DNA of 64,000 nt from JAPLLS01 sp041309145. Its GTDB lineage: Bacteria; Omnitrophota; Gorgyraeia; Gygaellales; Profunditerraquicolaceae. Position 1 is the stretch's first letter, and each line of letters starts with the position of its first letter. Location: positions 1-64,000 of the forward strand of contig JBFZAG010000079.1 of assembly GCA_041309145.1 (NCBI GenBank), in the 5' to 3' direction. The position numbers and the translations under genes were made by a program. The notes beneath the pieces were generated by a model. That model searched no databases and had not been told where the DNA came from. It saw nothing but the letters and a program-made list of their open reading frames with translations. Shown here in pieces: positions 52,335 through 60,950 of this stretch.

Positions 52335-54186
52335 TTAGTTTCTTTAAATATACCATTAAAAGCGAGATAGCCGCGGGAGTCACTCCGGAGATCCGGGAAG
52401 CCTGGCCCAGGCTTATAGGTTTTGCTTTCTTCAGCTTATCTTTGATCTCCCGGGAAAGCGAAGGAATAACGCTGTAATCCAGGTCAGCCGGCAGTTTGAT
52501 CTTCTCTAAATTCTTGAACTTACTGACTTCCGTCCTCTGCCTCTGGATAAATCCTTCATATTTTACCTCAATTTCCGCTTGTTGGGAAACTAATTCTGGG
52601 AACTCGATTTTTACTCCCTGCAGGGTTTTTAAAAATTTAAGATCGATCTCCGGCCTCTTCAGCAGATACTCTAAAGTAACTTTTCCTTTTAAAGCTACGG
52701 TTTTCAGGCCCTCCAGAGCTTTATTGATCTCTTTCCCGGGTTTAATGGTGGTGGTTTTGAGAGCCCCGATCGCTTTATTTATACTCTCCTGTTTTTCTTT
52801 AGTCTTCTCGAATTCTTTTTTGGAGACCAAGCCCACGCTATAGCCTTTTTCCCGCAACCGCAGATCGGCGTTATCCTCTCTTAAGATCAAGCGGTATTCT
52901 ACCCGGGAAGTGAACATCCGGTAAGGCTCATTGGTCCCTTTAGTGGTCAGGTCATCGATCAAGACCCCGATATAACCGCTGGCCCGGTCAAAAATTAGAG
53001 GCTCCGATCCTTTAACCCTTAAACCGGCATTGATCCCGGCGACCAGGCCTTGGGCTGCCGCCTCCTCATAACCGGTAGTGCCGTTGATCTGGCCGGCCAG
53101 GAAGAGATTTTTGATCAATTTGGTTTCCAGGCTGGGATATAACTGAGTCGGCTCGACAACGGTATGCTCAATGCCGTAGCCGAATTGCAGAATCTTAACC
53201 TGCTCCAACCCGGGGATGGAATGTAATAACGCCAGCTGAACTTCTTCGGGGAGGCTCGTGGATAAACCGTTAGGATAAACCTGGTCGGTGTCATAGCCTT
53301 CGGGCTCCAGAAATACCTGGTGGCGGAGCTTATCGCTGAATTTGACGATCTTGTCTTCGATGGACGGACAGTAACGCACTCCGGTAGAATTGATCTTGCC
53401 GGTATAAAGCGGGGATTTGTCCAGGTTGTCCCGGATGATCTGGTGAGTATTCTGATTAGTGTAAGTTATATAACAGGGAACCTGTTTCTGTTTGAGGGCG
53501 CGGGTGGAAAAAGAAAAGGGCCGGGGAGGATTGTCGCCTTCATGGACGATTAAACTGGAATAATCGATGGTCTTTTTGTCCAGCCTGGGGCAAGTGCCGG
53601 TTTTAAAACGCAAAAGATTGAACCCGCATTCTTTTAAGCTGTTATCCAGAGCTAATGCCGCTGGCTCGTTGTTTCTGCCCCCCGGATAATGCTTAAGCCC
53701 GATATGGATTATACCGTTGAGGAAAGTCCCAGAACAAATGACCACGGTTTTAGAGAGTATTTCTTCGTCCTTGTCGGTTATGACCCCCATAATAAGATTA
53801 TCCCTAACGATCAATTTAGCTGCTTGCGCGGCCTTGACCTTTAAATTCTTCTGGGCCAAAACCGTTTTCTTCATGTAATCCTTGTACAACCTGCGGTCGA
53901 TCTGGGCCCGGGAAGACTGCACCGCCGGCCCCTTGGAGGCGTTGAGGATCCGGAACTGGATCCCGCAAACGTCCGCCGCTTTCCCCATTTCCCCGCCCAG
54001 AGCGTCGATCTCCTTGACCAGCTGGCCCTTGCCCACTCCGCCGATGGCCGGATTACAGCTCAGATGGCCGATGGTATCCATATCAAGGGTAAGCATCAAA
54101 GTAAAACAGCCCATCCTGGCTGCGGCCAAAGAGGCCTCAATGCCGGCATGCCCGGCTCCGATAACTATGACATCATATCGATTCAT
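52321..54186 (-). CDS. mnmG: tRNA uridine-5-carboxymethylaminomethyl synthesis enzyme MnmG
   Basis: 621 residues, full length. FAD-binding motif GAGHAGIEA at the N terminus, the conserved NPAIGGVGKGQL segment, and a helical C-terminal domain. With MnmE it modifies U34 of several tRNAs. The start lies eight bases from the edge of the RAYT element, and no ribosome site is visible, so insertion of the element may have replaced the original leader. mnmE is not in the window. Confidence 0.96.
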   Translation of the reverse strand: MNRYDVIVIGAGHAGIEASLAAARMGCFTLMLTLDMDTIGHLSCNPAIGGVGKGQLVKEIDALGGEMGKAADVCGIQFRILNASKGPAVQSSRAQIDRRLYKDYMKKTVLAQKNLKVKAAQAAKLIVRDNLIMGVITDKDEEILSKTVVICSGTFLNGIIHIGLKHYPGGRNNEPAALALDNSLKECGFNLLRFKTGTCPRLDKKTIDYSSLIVHEGDNPPRPFSFSTRALKQKQVPCYITYTNQNTHQIIRDNLDKSPLYTGKINSTGVRYCPSIEDKIVKFSDKLRHQVFLEPEGYDTDQVYPNGLSTSLPEEVQLALLHSIPGLEQVKILQFGYGIEHTVVEPTQLYPSLETKLIKNLFLAGQINGTTGYEEAAAQGLVAGINAGLRVKGSEPLIFDRASGYIGVLIDDLTTKGTNEPYRMFTSRVEYRLILREDNADLRLREKGYSVGLVSKKEFEKTKEKQESINKAIGALKTTTIKPGKEINKALEGLKTVALKGKVTLEYLLKRPEIDLKFLKTLQGVKIEFPELVSQQAEIEVKYEGFIQRQRTEVSKFKNLEKIKLPADLDYSVIPSLSREIKDKLKKAKPISLGQASRISGVTPAAISLLMVYLKKLNGHR

Positions 54187-54193
54187 ATAGGTT

Positions 54194-54811
54194 AGGGACG
54201 GTTCTCGTTTAGATCAAGAAGTGTCCCTGAAAAAAGATTAATTTTTTAGTTAGATTTTCCGATTTTATACGTCTATTGTATTAGGAGGTGATGGATATGC
54301 CCAGAATAGCAAGAATTACCTTGGATAATACTTGTTACCATATTATCACACGGGGAAACCAAAAACAACCGGTTTTTCTCGAGACTAAAGACTTCAGAAG
54401 GTTTATTTTTTTGCTTAATAGATGCAAAAGGAGGTTTAAATTCAAACTTTATTCTTTTTGTTTAATGCCTAACCATGTCCATCTTATGTTGGAAGTAGAA
54501 AAATCCGCCACCCTCCAGAGAATAATGCGGAGTTTAAACCTAAGTTACACTTTATATTTTAATTTTAAATACAATAAAGTAGGCCACCTTTGGCAGGATA
54601 GATACAAAAGCAGGATCATTGAAAAAGATAAATATTTCTTTAAATGCATTGAGTATATTGAATCTAATCCCCAACGCGCTTGCCTGGCTAAAGATATAAC
54701 TGCTTATCCCTGGAATAGTTATGTTTTTAGAACCAACCAAAGTGCTATCTTGGACGATCTTTCTTGTGTTTGATAAGGGGACACTTCTCAATCTGGATGA
54801 GAACCGTCCCT
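54194..54811 (+). mobile_element. RAYT (REP-associated tyrosine transposase) unit with flanking inverted REPs
   Basis: The transposase gene is bounded by two inverted copies of one palindromic repeat: 54194-54228 (begins AGGGACGGTTCTC, ends AGAAGTGTCCCT) and 54776-54811, its near reverse complement. Each repeat can also fold on itself. The unit is 618 bases and lies between phosphoglycerate mutase and mnmG, both minus-strand genes; its right edge supplies the last base of the mutase stop codon. Related repeats sit at 23591, 28028 and 35191. Confidence 0.82.
54297..54773 (+). CDS. REP-associated IS200-like tyrosine transposase (RAYT)
   Basis: 158 residues with the Y1/HUH motif NHVHLML and a downstream helix bearing a candidate catalytic Tyr (EYIESNPQRA), as in REP-associated transposases. 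It cuts and joins single-stranded DNA at hairpin ends. The ATG at 54297 has an AGGAGG site eight bases upstream; two upstream in-frame starts are less well placed. Its codon use is A/T-richer than neighbouring genes, which suggests acquisition. It is the only transposase-like gene I found in the window. Confidence 0.92.
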   Translation: MPRIARITLDNTCYHIITRGNQKQPVFLETKDFRRFIFLLNRCKRRFKFKLYSFCLMPNHVHLMLEVEKSATLQRIMRSLNLSYTLYFNFKYNKVGHLWQDRYKSRIIEKDKYFFKCIEYIESNPQRACLAKDITAYPWNSYVFRTNQSAILDDLSCV

Positions 54812-56093
54812 AGCTTTGGGCGGATTTTACAAGTAAGGGCAGGATATCCTGGCCGGCCAGTTCCCCCAGCGAGCCCGAGCGACAGGCCTTTTCGGAAAAG
54901 CTTAAAGAGCCGTCGGGCTTGATGTTCGCCCCGCAGACAAGTATGGGCACCGGGATCGCCGAATGGGCTTTGATATTGCAGACCGTGCAGAGGTCCGAGG
55001 TAACGCAGATCACACAATCTTTCAGGTCGATCCCGGAGAGCAGGGCCGGGAAGAAATATTTGTCGATAGCTTCGATTATCTCTTTTTTCCTCAAAGAATC
55101 TCCGTCATGTCCGGGATCGTCCGGGCCTTTAATATGGACATACAGCCCGTCATAGCGGTTAAGAGAATCCAGGGCCACTTTGGCCCAGACCGGATAATCC
55201 ACGTCAAGGTGTCCGCTGGAAGAAGGAACGTCGGCGATCTCCATGCCGGTCAAAAGGGCGATCCCCCGCTCCACCGGCATTTCCACAAAACAGCCGAATT
55301 TCATCTTGTATAATTCCGAGATGTCAAGGAACTTAGGCAGGCTGTCCCCGGCTGAACGGCATAAAACCAGATTTGCCGGTAACATCCCCTGCTCGATCCT
55401 TTTTTTATTCACCGCGGATTCCGCCAGGACCCGATGGGACTTTTCGGTAAACTCGTTTAAAAGACCGGCGGCTTCCTGGGCCGAAAAATTATTTTCAAAG
55501 GCCGGCATAGGAGCCGACAAAGAAACAACTAAAGGAAAATTCTCCCTGGCTGATCCGAACATGCCCACCCGCTCGTAAGCCGGGTCGGTGTTGGTGATCC
55601 AGCCCGACAGTTCCGAGCGTATCCCCCTGATCACTAAGACGGCGCGGTGGCCGACAGTGTTTTTAAACTCAAAAGTCGCGCTGGAAAGCGCGACTTTGGT
55701 ATTTATTTCTTTGGCCAGGAAAGTTGCTTCTTCTGTAGTCAGGGTTCTGGCCACCCGGCGGTCTTTGATCGTCTTACCATCGCTCTCAACCGTAGCGAAA
55801 TTGGCCCGCAAAGCCAGATTTCCTTCATTTACGGCTATTCCTTCGGAAAAAGCCTCCAGCGGACCCCGGCCGGTGTAATATTTATTGGGGTCGTAGCCTA
55901 AAAGGCTGATCACCGCGATATCCGACTCAGGAGCTATGCCCGGAGAAAAAGTATGGACTAAACCGGTCCGGCCTTTTTGAGCCAGCCGGTCCATATTCGG
56001 GGTTAAAGCGGCCTCCAAAGGAGTCTTACCTCCGAGCTTTACCAACGGCTCGTCGCCTAAACCGTCCAGGACTATGTAGATTATTTTTTTCAA
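54810..56093 (-). CDS. apgM: Cofactor-independent phosphoglycerate mutase, archaeal type (ApgM), with altered metal motif
   Basis: 427 residues of the ApgM family, alkaline phosphatase superfamily. The N-terminal DGLGDEP and nucleophile region PESDIAVISLLGYDP are present, as are HIKGPDDPGHDGD and a C-terminal AHSAIPVPIL. However, the segment normally read as (T/G)DH(S/T)TP is SDLCTV: the metal-binding His is Leu (L368), confirmed in the codons. The enzyme would convert 3-phosphoglycerate to 2-phosphoglycerate if active. The start is TTG (family N terminus fits, no ATG nearby). The stop codon TAG overlaps the REP at the RAYT edge. Confidence 0.85.
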   Translation of the reverse strand: MKKIIYIVLDGLGDEPLVKLGGKTPLEAALTPNMDRLAQKGRTGLVHTFSPGIAPESDIAVISLLGYDPNKYYTGRGPLEAFSEGIAVNEGNLALRANFATVESDGKTIKDRRVARTLTTEEATFLAKEINTKVALSSATFEFKNTVGHRAVLVIRGIRSELSGWITNTDPAYERVGMFGSARENFPLVVSLSAPMPAFENNFSAQEAAGLLNEFTEKSHRVLAESAVNKKRIEQGMLPANLVLCRSAGDSLPKFLDISELYKMKFGCFVEMPVERGIALLTGMEIADVPSSSGHLDVDYPVWAKVALDSLNRYDGLYVHIKGPDDPGHDGDSLRKKEIIEAIDKYFFPALLSGIDLKDCVICVTSDLCTVCNIKAHSAIPVPILVCGANIKPDGSLSFSEKACRSGSLGELAGQDILPLLVKSAQS

Positions 56094-56138
56094 TAGGGCT
56101 TGTTATTTTCGTTTGATTCCATTGTGCTTTATAAAAGC

Positions 56139-56167
56139 TTCGGCCCGGCGTGCTTTGCCGGGCCGAA
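56139..56167 (-). terminator. Hairpin downstream of nrdJ
   Basis: TTCGGCCCGGC and GCCGGGCCGAA form a perfect 11-bp stem with a 7-base loop 18 bases after the nrdJ stop, followed by GCTTTTATAAAG. The weak T run leaves some doubt about its efficiency. Confidence 0.6.
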
Positions 56168-56184
56168 ACAGGAACTTTAACGAA

Positions 56185-58470
56185 TTAACATTTGGAATAA
56201 CCGCAAAGACATTTGATGCAGCCTTCTTCGTGGCGTAAAGCTCCGCCGCAATCCGGGCACATTCCGACCACATCTGCCTGGGAGTCAAGCTCCAGGTGGA
56301 CATCTTCCCGGGAGGAATGTTTCATGGCCATCATTGCCTGGTTTTCTGCCGGGACAGCATGCGCCTGGGCGTTAGCCAGCCTTCTTTCAATGACCCGGGC
56401 AATAGCGTCGGCGCAGGAGAATATTCTCTGGCCTTTTTCCCAGGAAGGGGACGGGCAGCGGATATTGCGCAGCTGTTCGATTATGGATTTGACCTCTACC
56501 CCGGCGCGAAAAGCCAGCGATACCATCCTGCCCACAGCTTCAAGCTGGCTGCCGGCGCAACCGCCGGCCTTGCCCATCTGGGTGAACAGCTCAAAAGGCC
56601 GGCCTTCTTCGTCCATGTTGATGGTCACATAGAGATTGCCGCAGCCGGTAGCGACCTTAGTGGTGGTGCCGAAAACTACTTCCGGCCGGGGACGGGGAGT
56701 GATCTTGCCCGGCTCGCTCTTGGATTCTTTTCCGGAGGGAGCCTCAGCTTTATGATTAATGTTTAAGACCTGTTCTTCCCGGCTTCGATCGCGGTAAACG
56801 GTGATCCCTTTGCAGTTAAGATCATAAGCCAAAAGATAAGCTTTTCTGACGTCGTCCATCGTGGCTTCGTGGGGAAAATTTATCGTCTTGGATACGGCAT
56901 TGTGGACATATTTCTGGAACGCCGCCTGCATCTTGACATGCCATTCCGGGTTGATATCGTGGGCGGTAACGAATATTGACTTAATGTCTTCCGGCACGCC
57001 TTCAATATGGGCTAAAGATCCGGATTCGGCGATCTTTTCCATGAGCTGCCGGCTGTAGAAACCGCGCTCTTTGGCGATCTCTTCGAATAAAGGATCCACT
57101 TCCACCAGCTTGTCATTATCCATGACGTTGCGGTAATAAACAATGGCGAACAGCGGCTCGATCCCCGAAGAACAAGGCCCGGCAATAATGCTGATGGTCC
57201 CGGTGGGAGCGATGGTGGTCAAAGTCGCGTTGCGGACCCTGATCCCCTGTTTTTCCCAGGTGCTGCCTTTATAGGTCGGGAACACCCCTTTTTCCCTGGC
57301 CAGCTCTTCTGATTTCTTCTGAGCTTCCTTAAGGATAAAAGACATGACCTTTTCCCCTAAAGCTACCGCTTCGCCGCTGTTATAGGGTATGCCCAGGCGG
57401 ATCAAAAGCGTAGCCCAGCCCATCACCCCCAAGCCGATCTTGCGGGTGGCCAAAGTAGCTTTTTCTATTTCGGGAAGAGGGAATTTGTTCACGTCGATCA
57501 GATTGTCCAGGAAATGCACCGCCAGGCTGCTGACTGCCTTTAGCCGGTCCCAGTCCACCTTATAACCCTGTTCTTCTTTTTTCCAGAGCACAGCCAGGTT
57601 GATCGAACCCAGGTCGCAGCTTTCGTAAGGCAAAAGCGGCTGCTCTCCGCAGGGGTTAGTGCTTTCCATTTTGCCAAGATGCGGAGTAGGATTATCGACA
57701 TTGATCTTATCGATATAGATAATGCCCGGTTCTCCGTTCTTATGGGCCTGCTTGACGATCAGGTCGAATACTTCTTTAGGGTTGATCTTTTTGAATAACT
57801 GGTGGGAGTGGGGATCGACCAGGCTGTGCTCCTGCCCGCTTTTTAATTTAGCCATAAAATCGTCGGTCACGGCGACCGAGATATTAAAATTGCTGATCTC
57901 TTTGTTGTTTTCCTTGCAGACGATGAACTCCATGATGTCAGGGTGGTCAATGCGCAATATCCCCATGTTCGCGCCCCGGCGGGTGCCGCCCTGTTTTACC
58001 GCTTCGGTGGCGGCGTCGTAAACTTTCATGAAAGATACCGGGCCGGAGGCCACGCCGCCGGTGGTTTTGACCACGGAATTCTTGGGCCGGATCCGGGAAA
58101 AAGAAAATCCCGTGCCGCCTCCGGATTTGTGGATCATCGCGGTGGCTTTCAGGGTTTCAAATATCGAATCCATGGAATCGTTTATGGGCAGAGTAAAGCA
58201 CGCGCTTAACTGGCCCAGGTCGCGCCCCGCGTTCATCAAACACGGGGAATTGGGGACGAATTCCAAAGAAGTCATGGCTTTGTAAAAAGTTTCCTCCAGC
58301 TCCGCGGTCTCCTTGACGGTCTTGCGGTAATTCTTTTCCGCCTCGGCTATGGCTTTGGCTACCCTGCGGAACATTTCCTGCGCCGTCTCAGTCACCTTGC
58401 CCGCTTCGTCCCTTTTCAGGTATCTTCTTTCCAGGACCTTGAGGGCATTCTCCGACAATTTCAAAGCCAT
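56185..58470 (-). CDS. nrdJ: Adenosylcobalamin-dependent (class II) ribonucleotide reductase
   Basis: 761 residues, the standard length. It has the conserved active-site region around NPCGEQPLLPYESC, ATPTGTISIIAG-type loop (APTGTISII), and a C-terminal cysteine cluster (CPDCGG, CIKCLCGYSKC). It reduces ribonucleoside diphosphates or triphosphates using a B12-generated thiyl radical, without oxygen requirement. A GGGAGG ribosome site, a perfect-consensus promoter and two NrdR boxes precede it. The nearest upstream gene encodes a LacI-type regulator that ends 147 bases away. Confidence 0.97.
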   Translation of the reverse strand: MALKLSENALKVLERRYLKRDEAGKVTETAQEMFRRVAKAIAEAEKNYRKTVKETAELEETFYKAMTSLEFVPNSPCLMNAGRDLGQLSACFTLPINDSMDSIFETLKATAMIHKSGGGTGFSFSRIRPKNSVVKTTGGVASGPVSFMKVYDAATEAVKQGGTRRGANMGILRIDHPDIMEFIVCKENNKEISNFNISVAVTDDFMAKLKSGQEHSLVDPHSHQLFKKINPKEVFDLIVKQAHKNGEPGIIYIDKINVDNPTPHLGKMESTNPCGEQPLLPYESCDLGSINLAVLWKKEEQGYKVDWDRLKAVSSLAVHFLDNLIDVNKFPLPEIEKATLATRKIGLGVMGWATLLIRLGIPYNSGEAVALGEKVMSFILKEAQKKSEELAREKGVFPTYKGSTWEKQGIRVRNATLTTIAPTGTISIIAGPCSSGIEPLFAIVYYRNVMDNDKLVEVDPLFEEIAKERGFYSRQLMEKIAESGSLAHIEGVPEDIKSIFVTAHDINPEWHVKMQAAFQKYVHNAVSKTINFPHEATMDDVRKAYLLAYDLNCKGITVYRDRSREEQVLNINHKAEAPSGKESKSEPGKITPRPRPEVVFGTTTKVATGCGNLYVTINMDEEGRPFELFTQMGKAGGCAGSQLEAVGRMVSLAFRAGVEVKSIIEQLRNIRCPSPSWEKGQRIFSCADAIARVIERRLANAQAHAVPAENQAMMAMKHSSREDVHLELDSQADVVGMCPDCGGALRHEEGCIKCLCGYSKC

Positions 58471-58526
58471 TTTTCCTCCCGCTATAAAGACGTTTTAAAA
58501 TCGACTCTTCCTCTTGCTAAAAAAAA

Positions 58527-58554
58527 ATTATACACCCGCTTAAATTTATGTCAA
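58527..58554 (-). promoter_or_regulatory. Consensus sigma70 promoter of nrdJ
   Basis: Minus strand TTGACA (58549-58554), 16 bases, TATAAT (58527-58532), both perfect. Transcription should start near 58520, about 50 bases before the ATG. Confidence 0.82.
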
Positions 58555-58561
58555 TAAAAAA

Positions 58562-58609
58562 ATACAATATATAGTATATTTTCTGGTACCAGATACTACA
58601 AATTGTATT
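58562..58609. promoter_or_regulatory. Tandem NrdR boxes upstream of the nrdJ promoter
   Basis: ATACAATATATAGTAT (58562-58577) and ATACTACAAATTGTAT (58594-58609) both fit the NrdR-box consensus (roughly ACACwATATATwGTGT). Their starts are 32 bases apart, three helical turns, the spacing known for NrdR pairs. They lie just upstream of the -35 box of nrdJ. A TCTGGTACCAGA palindrome lies between them (58582-58593). Confidence 0.68.
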
Positions 58610-58617
58610 ATGGAGAT

Positions 58618-59649
58618 TTAGTTCTTCGTCGGGCCGGCATGCTGGCAAGACTCCCTGATCACCAGTTCCGTAGGAAGAAAAACCTTTTTTACCGGGGCTT
58701 TCTTTCCCAGGTTCATGATAACGCTTAATTCTTTCACCGAGTCCTGAGCCATTTTTACCAAAGGCTGCCGCACCGTCGTCAAAGCCACCGGGCCGTAGAG
58801 CCCGGAAGGATTATCGTCGAAACCGACCAAGGAAAGATCCGCGGGGATCTTCAGATCGTGCTCGTGGGCCATTGACATGACTTCCAGGGCCATCGAATCG
58901 GAAGCCACGAATATGGCGGTCGGGCGGTCATTTAAAGTCAGCAAAGTCTGCGCCGCCTGCCTGGCCTGCCCGCGGGAATAATCGGTCTTTACAATATATT
59001 CGTCACGCACGGCTATTTTATTTTTCGCCAGCGCCCGCTTATAACCTTCCAGACGGGCTTCCGCGGCCTGAGTGATCAGATCCCCGGTGATATGGGCGAT
59101 CTTTTTATGGCCCAGCCCGATCAAATAATTCACCACGCTTTCCGCTCCTGCCCGGTTATCTATGGCAATACAGTTTACCGGCAGGTCCTGGACATAGTTA
59201 TTGATCACTATCGACGGTATCCCCAGGCTTAAAGCTTCTTCAACCTGTTTGCGGTTTGCGATGACGTCGGCGAATATCACCCCGCCGATGCCTCTGAGAT
59301 TGAAATTAGAGCGGGCATCGGTAAGATGCAGCAATAGATCCAGCTTCATAGCCGAGGCCAGCGTTCCTATGCCGCGGATAAGCTCCAGCGCGTAAAAAGA
59401 ATAGAATATGCCTTCGTAACGGGGGATGACCAGGGCGATAACGTTGCTTTTGCCGGTGGCCAGCCTCTGAGCAAAAACCGAGGGATGGAAATTAAGCTCG
59501 GAGATCACCTCTTGTACTCTTTTGCGGTTCTTTTCCTTGACTAAAGGGCTTTTGTTGATTACCCGGGAAACCGTGCTGATGGAAACCTTGGCCAGCCGGG
59601 CCACGTCGGTTATGGAGATCGTTTTAGAAGGCTCTTTTCTTCTGCGCAT
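58618..59649 (-). CDS. LacI-family transcriptional regulator
   Basis: 343 residues. An N-terminal LacI helix-turn-helix with hinge (about 8-65; VARLAKVSISTVSRVINKS) is followed by a periplasmic-binding-protein-like sugar-sensing domain. These regulators repress carbohydrate genes and release DNA on sugar binding. No sugar-use genes are adjacent: nrdJ lies downstream and a coiled-coil gene upstream, so its targets are likely elsewhere. Confidence 0.94.
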   Translation of the reverse strand: MRRRKEPSKTISITDVARLAKVSISTVSRVINKSPLVKEKNRKRVQEVISELNFHPSVFAQRLATGKSNVIALVIPRYEGIFYSFYALELIRGIGTLASAMKLDLLLHLTDARSNFNLRGIGGVIFADVIANRKQVEEALSLGIPSIVINNYVQDLPVNCIAIDNRAGAESVVNYLIGLGHKKIAHITGDLITQAAEARLEGYKRALAKNKIAVRDEYIVKTDYSRGQARQAAQTLLTLNDRPTAIFVASDSMALEVMSMAHEHDLKIPADLSLVGFDDNPSGLYGPVALTTVRQPLVKMAQDSVKELSVIMNLGKKAPVKKVFLPTELVIRESCQHAGPTKN

Positions 59650-59680
59650 GATTTTTTATGAGATTGTTGTAAAAAAAAGC

Positions 59681-60892
59681 TTATTTTGCTATATCTCCGA
59701 CGGCTATAGCCATGGATTCATTATTTATATCGCAAGCCGAGATGTTATCCCTGACCTGAATGACTTCCACTTCGGCCGCTAAAATATCTTTTTTGAATAT
59801 CCGGAAAGTATCCCCCACCTTGACCCCTGAGCTGGAGCCGATATTCAGGATCGCGAAATTATTCTCCCTGTTGATCGCGATCACCGAAACGGCCTTCTTA
59901 GCCTGCGGAGCCTGAAGCAGGTCCTCTTCTGTATTCTTGACCACAATCGGCGCCAGTTCAATCGAGCTTTTTCCCTTGGAACCGAGAGCTCCCGGACTTT
60001 GCGAAAAAGAATTCCTCTGGCTGTCTTCGGGCATGATTATTCCCAGGTCGGTCCTCAGGCTGTCGACCTGCAGGATCTTTTCCCGGACAAATGACTCCAT
60101 TTTAGCCATGCTTGTTTCAAGAGCGGCATTCTTTTCCTGCAGTTCGGAGAATTTGTTTTCGAGCTTGGTTTTACGGTCGTAGATCGCTTTTAATTGCGAC
60201 TTCAGGAATTTATTTTCGCTCTTCAAAGCTTTAAGAGTCTCCGAGAGCTGGAACTTATAGTTTTTCTCGCGGGTCAGCTCGGCGGTCAGATTATCCGCCA
60301 GCTTTTTGTTGTATTCGAACTCCCGGGTGGTATCTTTGGTCTCAGTTTCATAGGTATGCATGTCCAGCTCCAGCTTGCTCTTTTCCTGTTTGAGCTGGTC
60401 ATTTTCAAGCTTCGCGGCCTTAAGGTCTTTGATCAGGTTATCCAGCTTAAGCTCTAATTCCGCTTTTCTCTTTAAGATCCCCGCCCAATAGGCGTCAGCT
60501 CCGGAAGAAGTCGGAGTTTCCGATTCTTTTTTAGGCTCTTCCTGCTTAACGGCAGCGGACTTGACAGAAGCAATTTTAACGCTTAGCGCATCCAACCCGG
60601 CCTTCAGCTGATCTCTTTCTTCTGCCAGCGACTTGAACCTTTTTTCCGCCTCTGCCTTATCGGCCTCTACTTTATCCAGGGACTTCTTGGCGCTGTTAAA
60701 ATCCTCCCTGATACGCTTATTTTCCGCATTAAGGTTGGATATCTGCGCGGACAGGGCATTGCCTGCTTCTTTAAGCTCATCCCTTTCGGTCTTTAATTTA
60801 CCGACATACTGGCTGGACTGCAGAAGCAAGAACAGCATGATGATGATCACCGCGGCCAGACCGATAAGCACAAACTTCATTTTGTCCTGCAT
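59681..60892 (-). CDS. Membrane-anchored coiled-coil protein
   Basis: 403 residues: a short N-terminal membrane helix (about 6-25), a long coiled coil (about 28-285, rich in Lys/Glu/Leu heptads), and a C-terminal beta-rich domain (about 320-400; GSSSGVKVGDTFRIF). An AAGGAG ribosome site supports the start. The architecture recalls envelope spacer or scaffold proteins; no enzyme motif was seen. It lies between two transcriptional regulators (LacI and ROK) that have no evident link with it. Confidence 0.85.
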   Translation of the reverse strand: MQDKMKFVLIGLAAVIIIMLFLLLQSSQYVGKLKTERDELKEAGNALSAQISNLNAENKRIREDFNSAKKSLDKVEADKAEAEKRFKSLAEERDQLKAGLDALSVKIASVKSAAVKQEEPKKESETPTSSGADAYWAGILKRKAELELKLDNLIKDLKAAKLENDQLKQEKSKLELDMHTYETETKDTTREFEYNKKLADNLTAELTREKNYKFQLSETLKALKSENKFLKSQLKAIYDRKTKLENKFSELQEKNAALETSMAKMESFVREKILQVDSLRTDLGIIMPEDSQRNSFSQSPGALGSKGKSSIELAPIVVKNTEEDLLQAPQAKKAVSVIAINRENNFAILNIGSSSGVKVGDTFRIFKKDILAAEVEVIQVRDNISACDINNESMAIAVGDIAK

Positions 60893-60950
60893 CCAAACTC
60901 CTTAACGATCCAAATCCGGTCCGCAGAAAATATATTGATATTATTAAGTC

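Noticed and set aside
58582..58593. TCTGGTACCAGA palindrome as the operator of the adjacent LacI protein
   Set aside because: LacI operators usually have a central CG, and the palindrome lies between two NrdR boxes downstream of the LacI gene; evidence is too thin.
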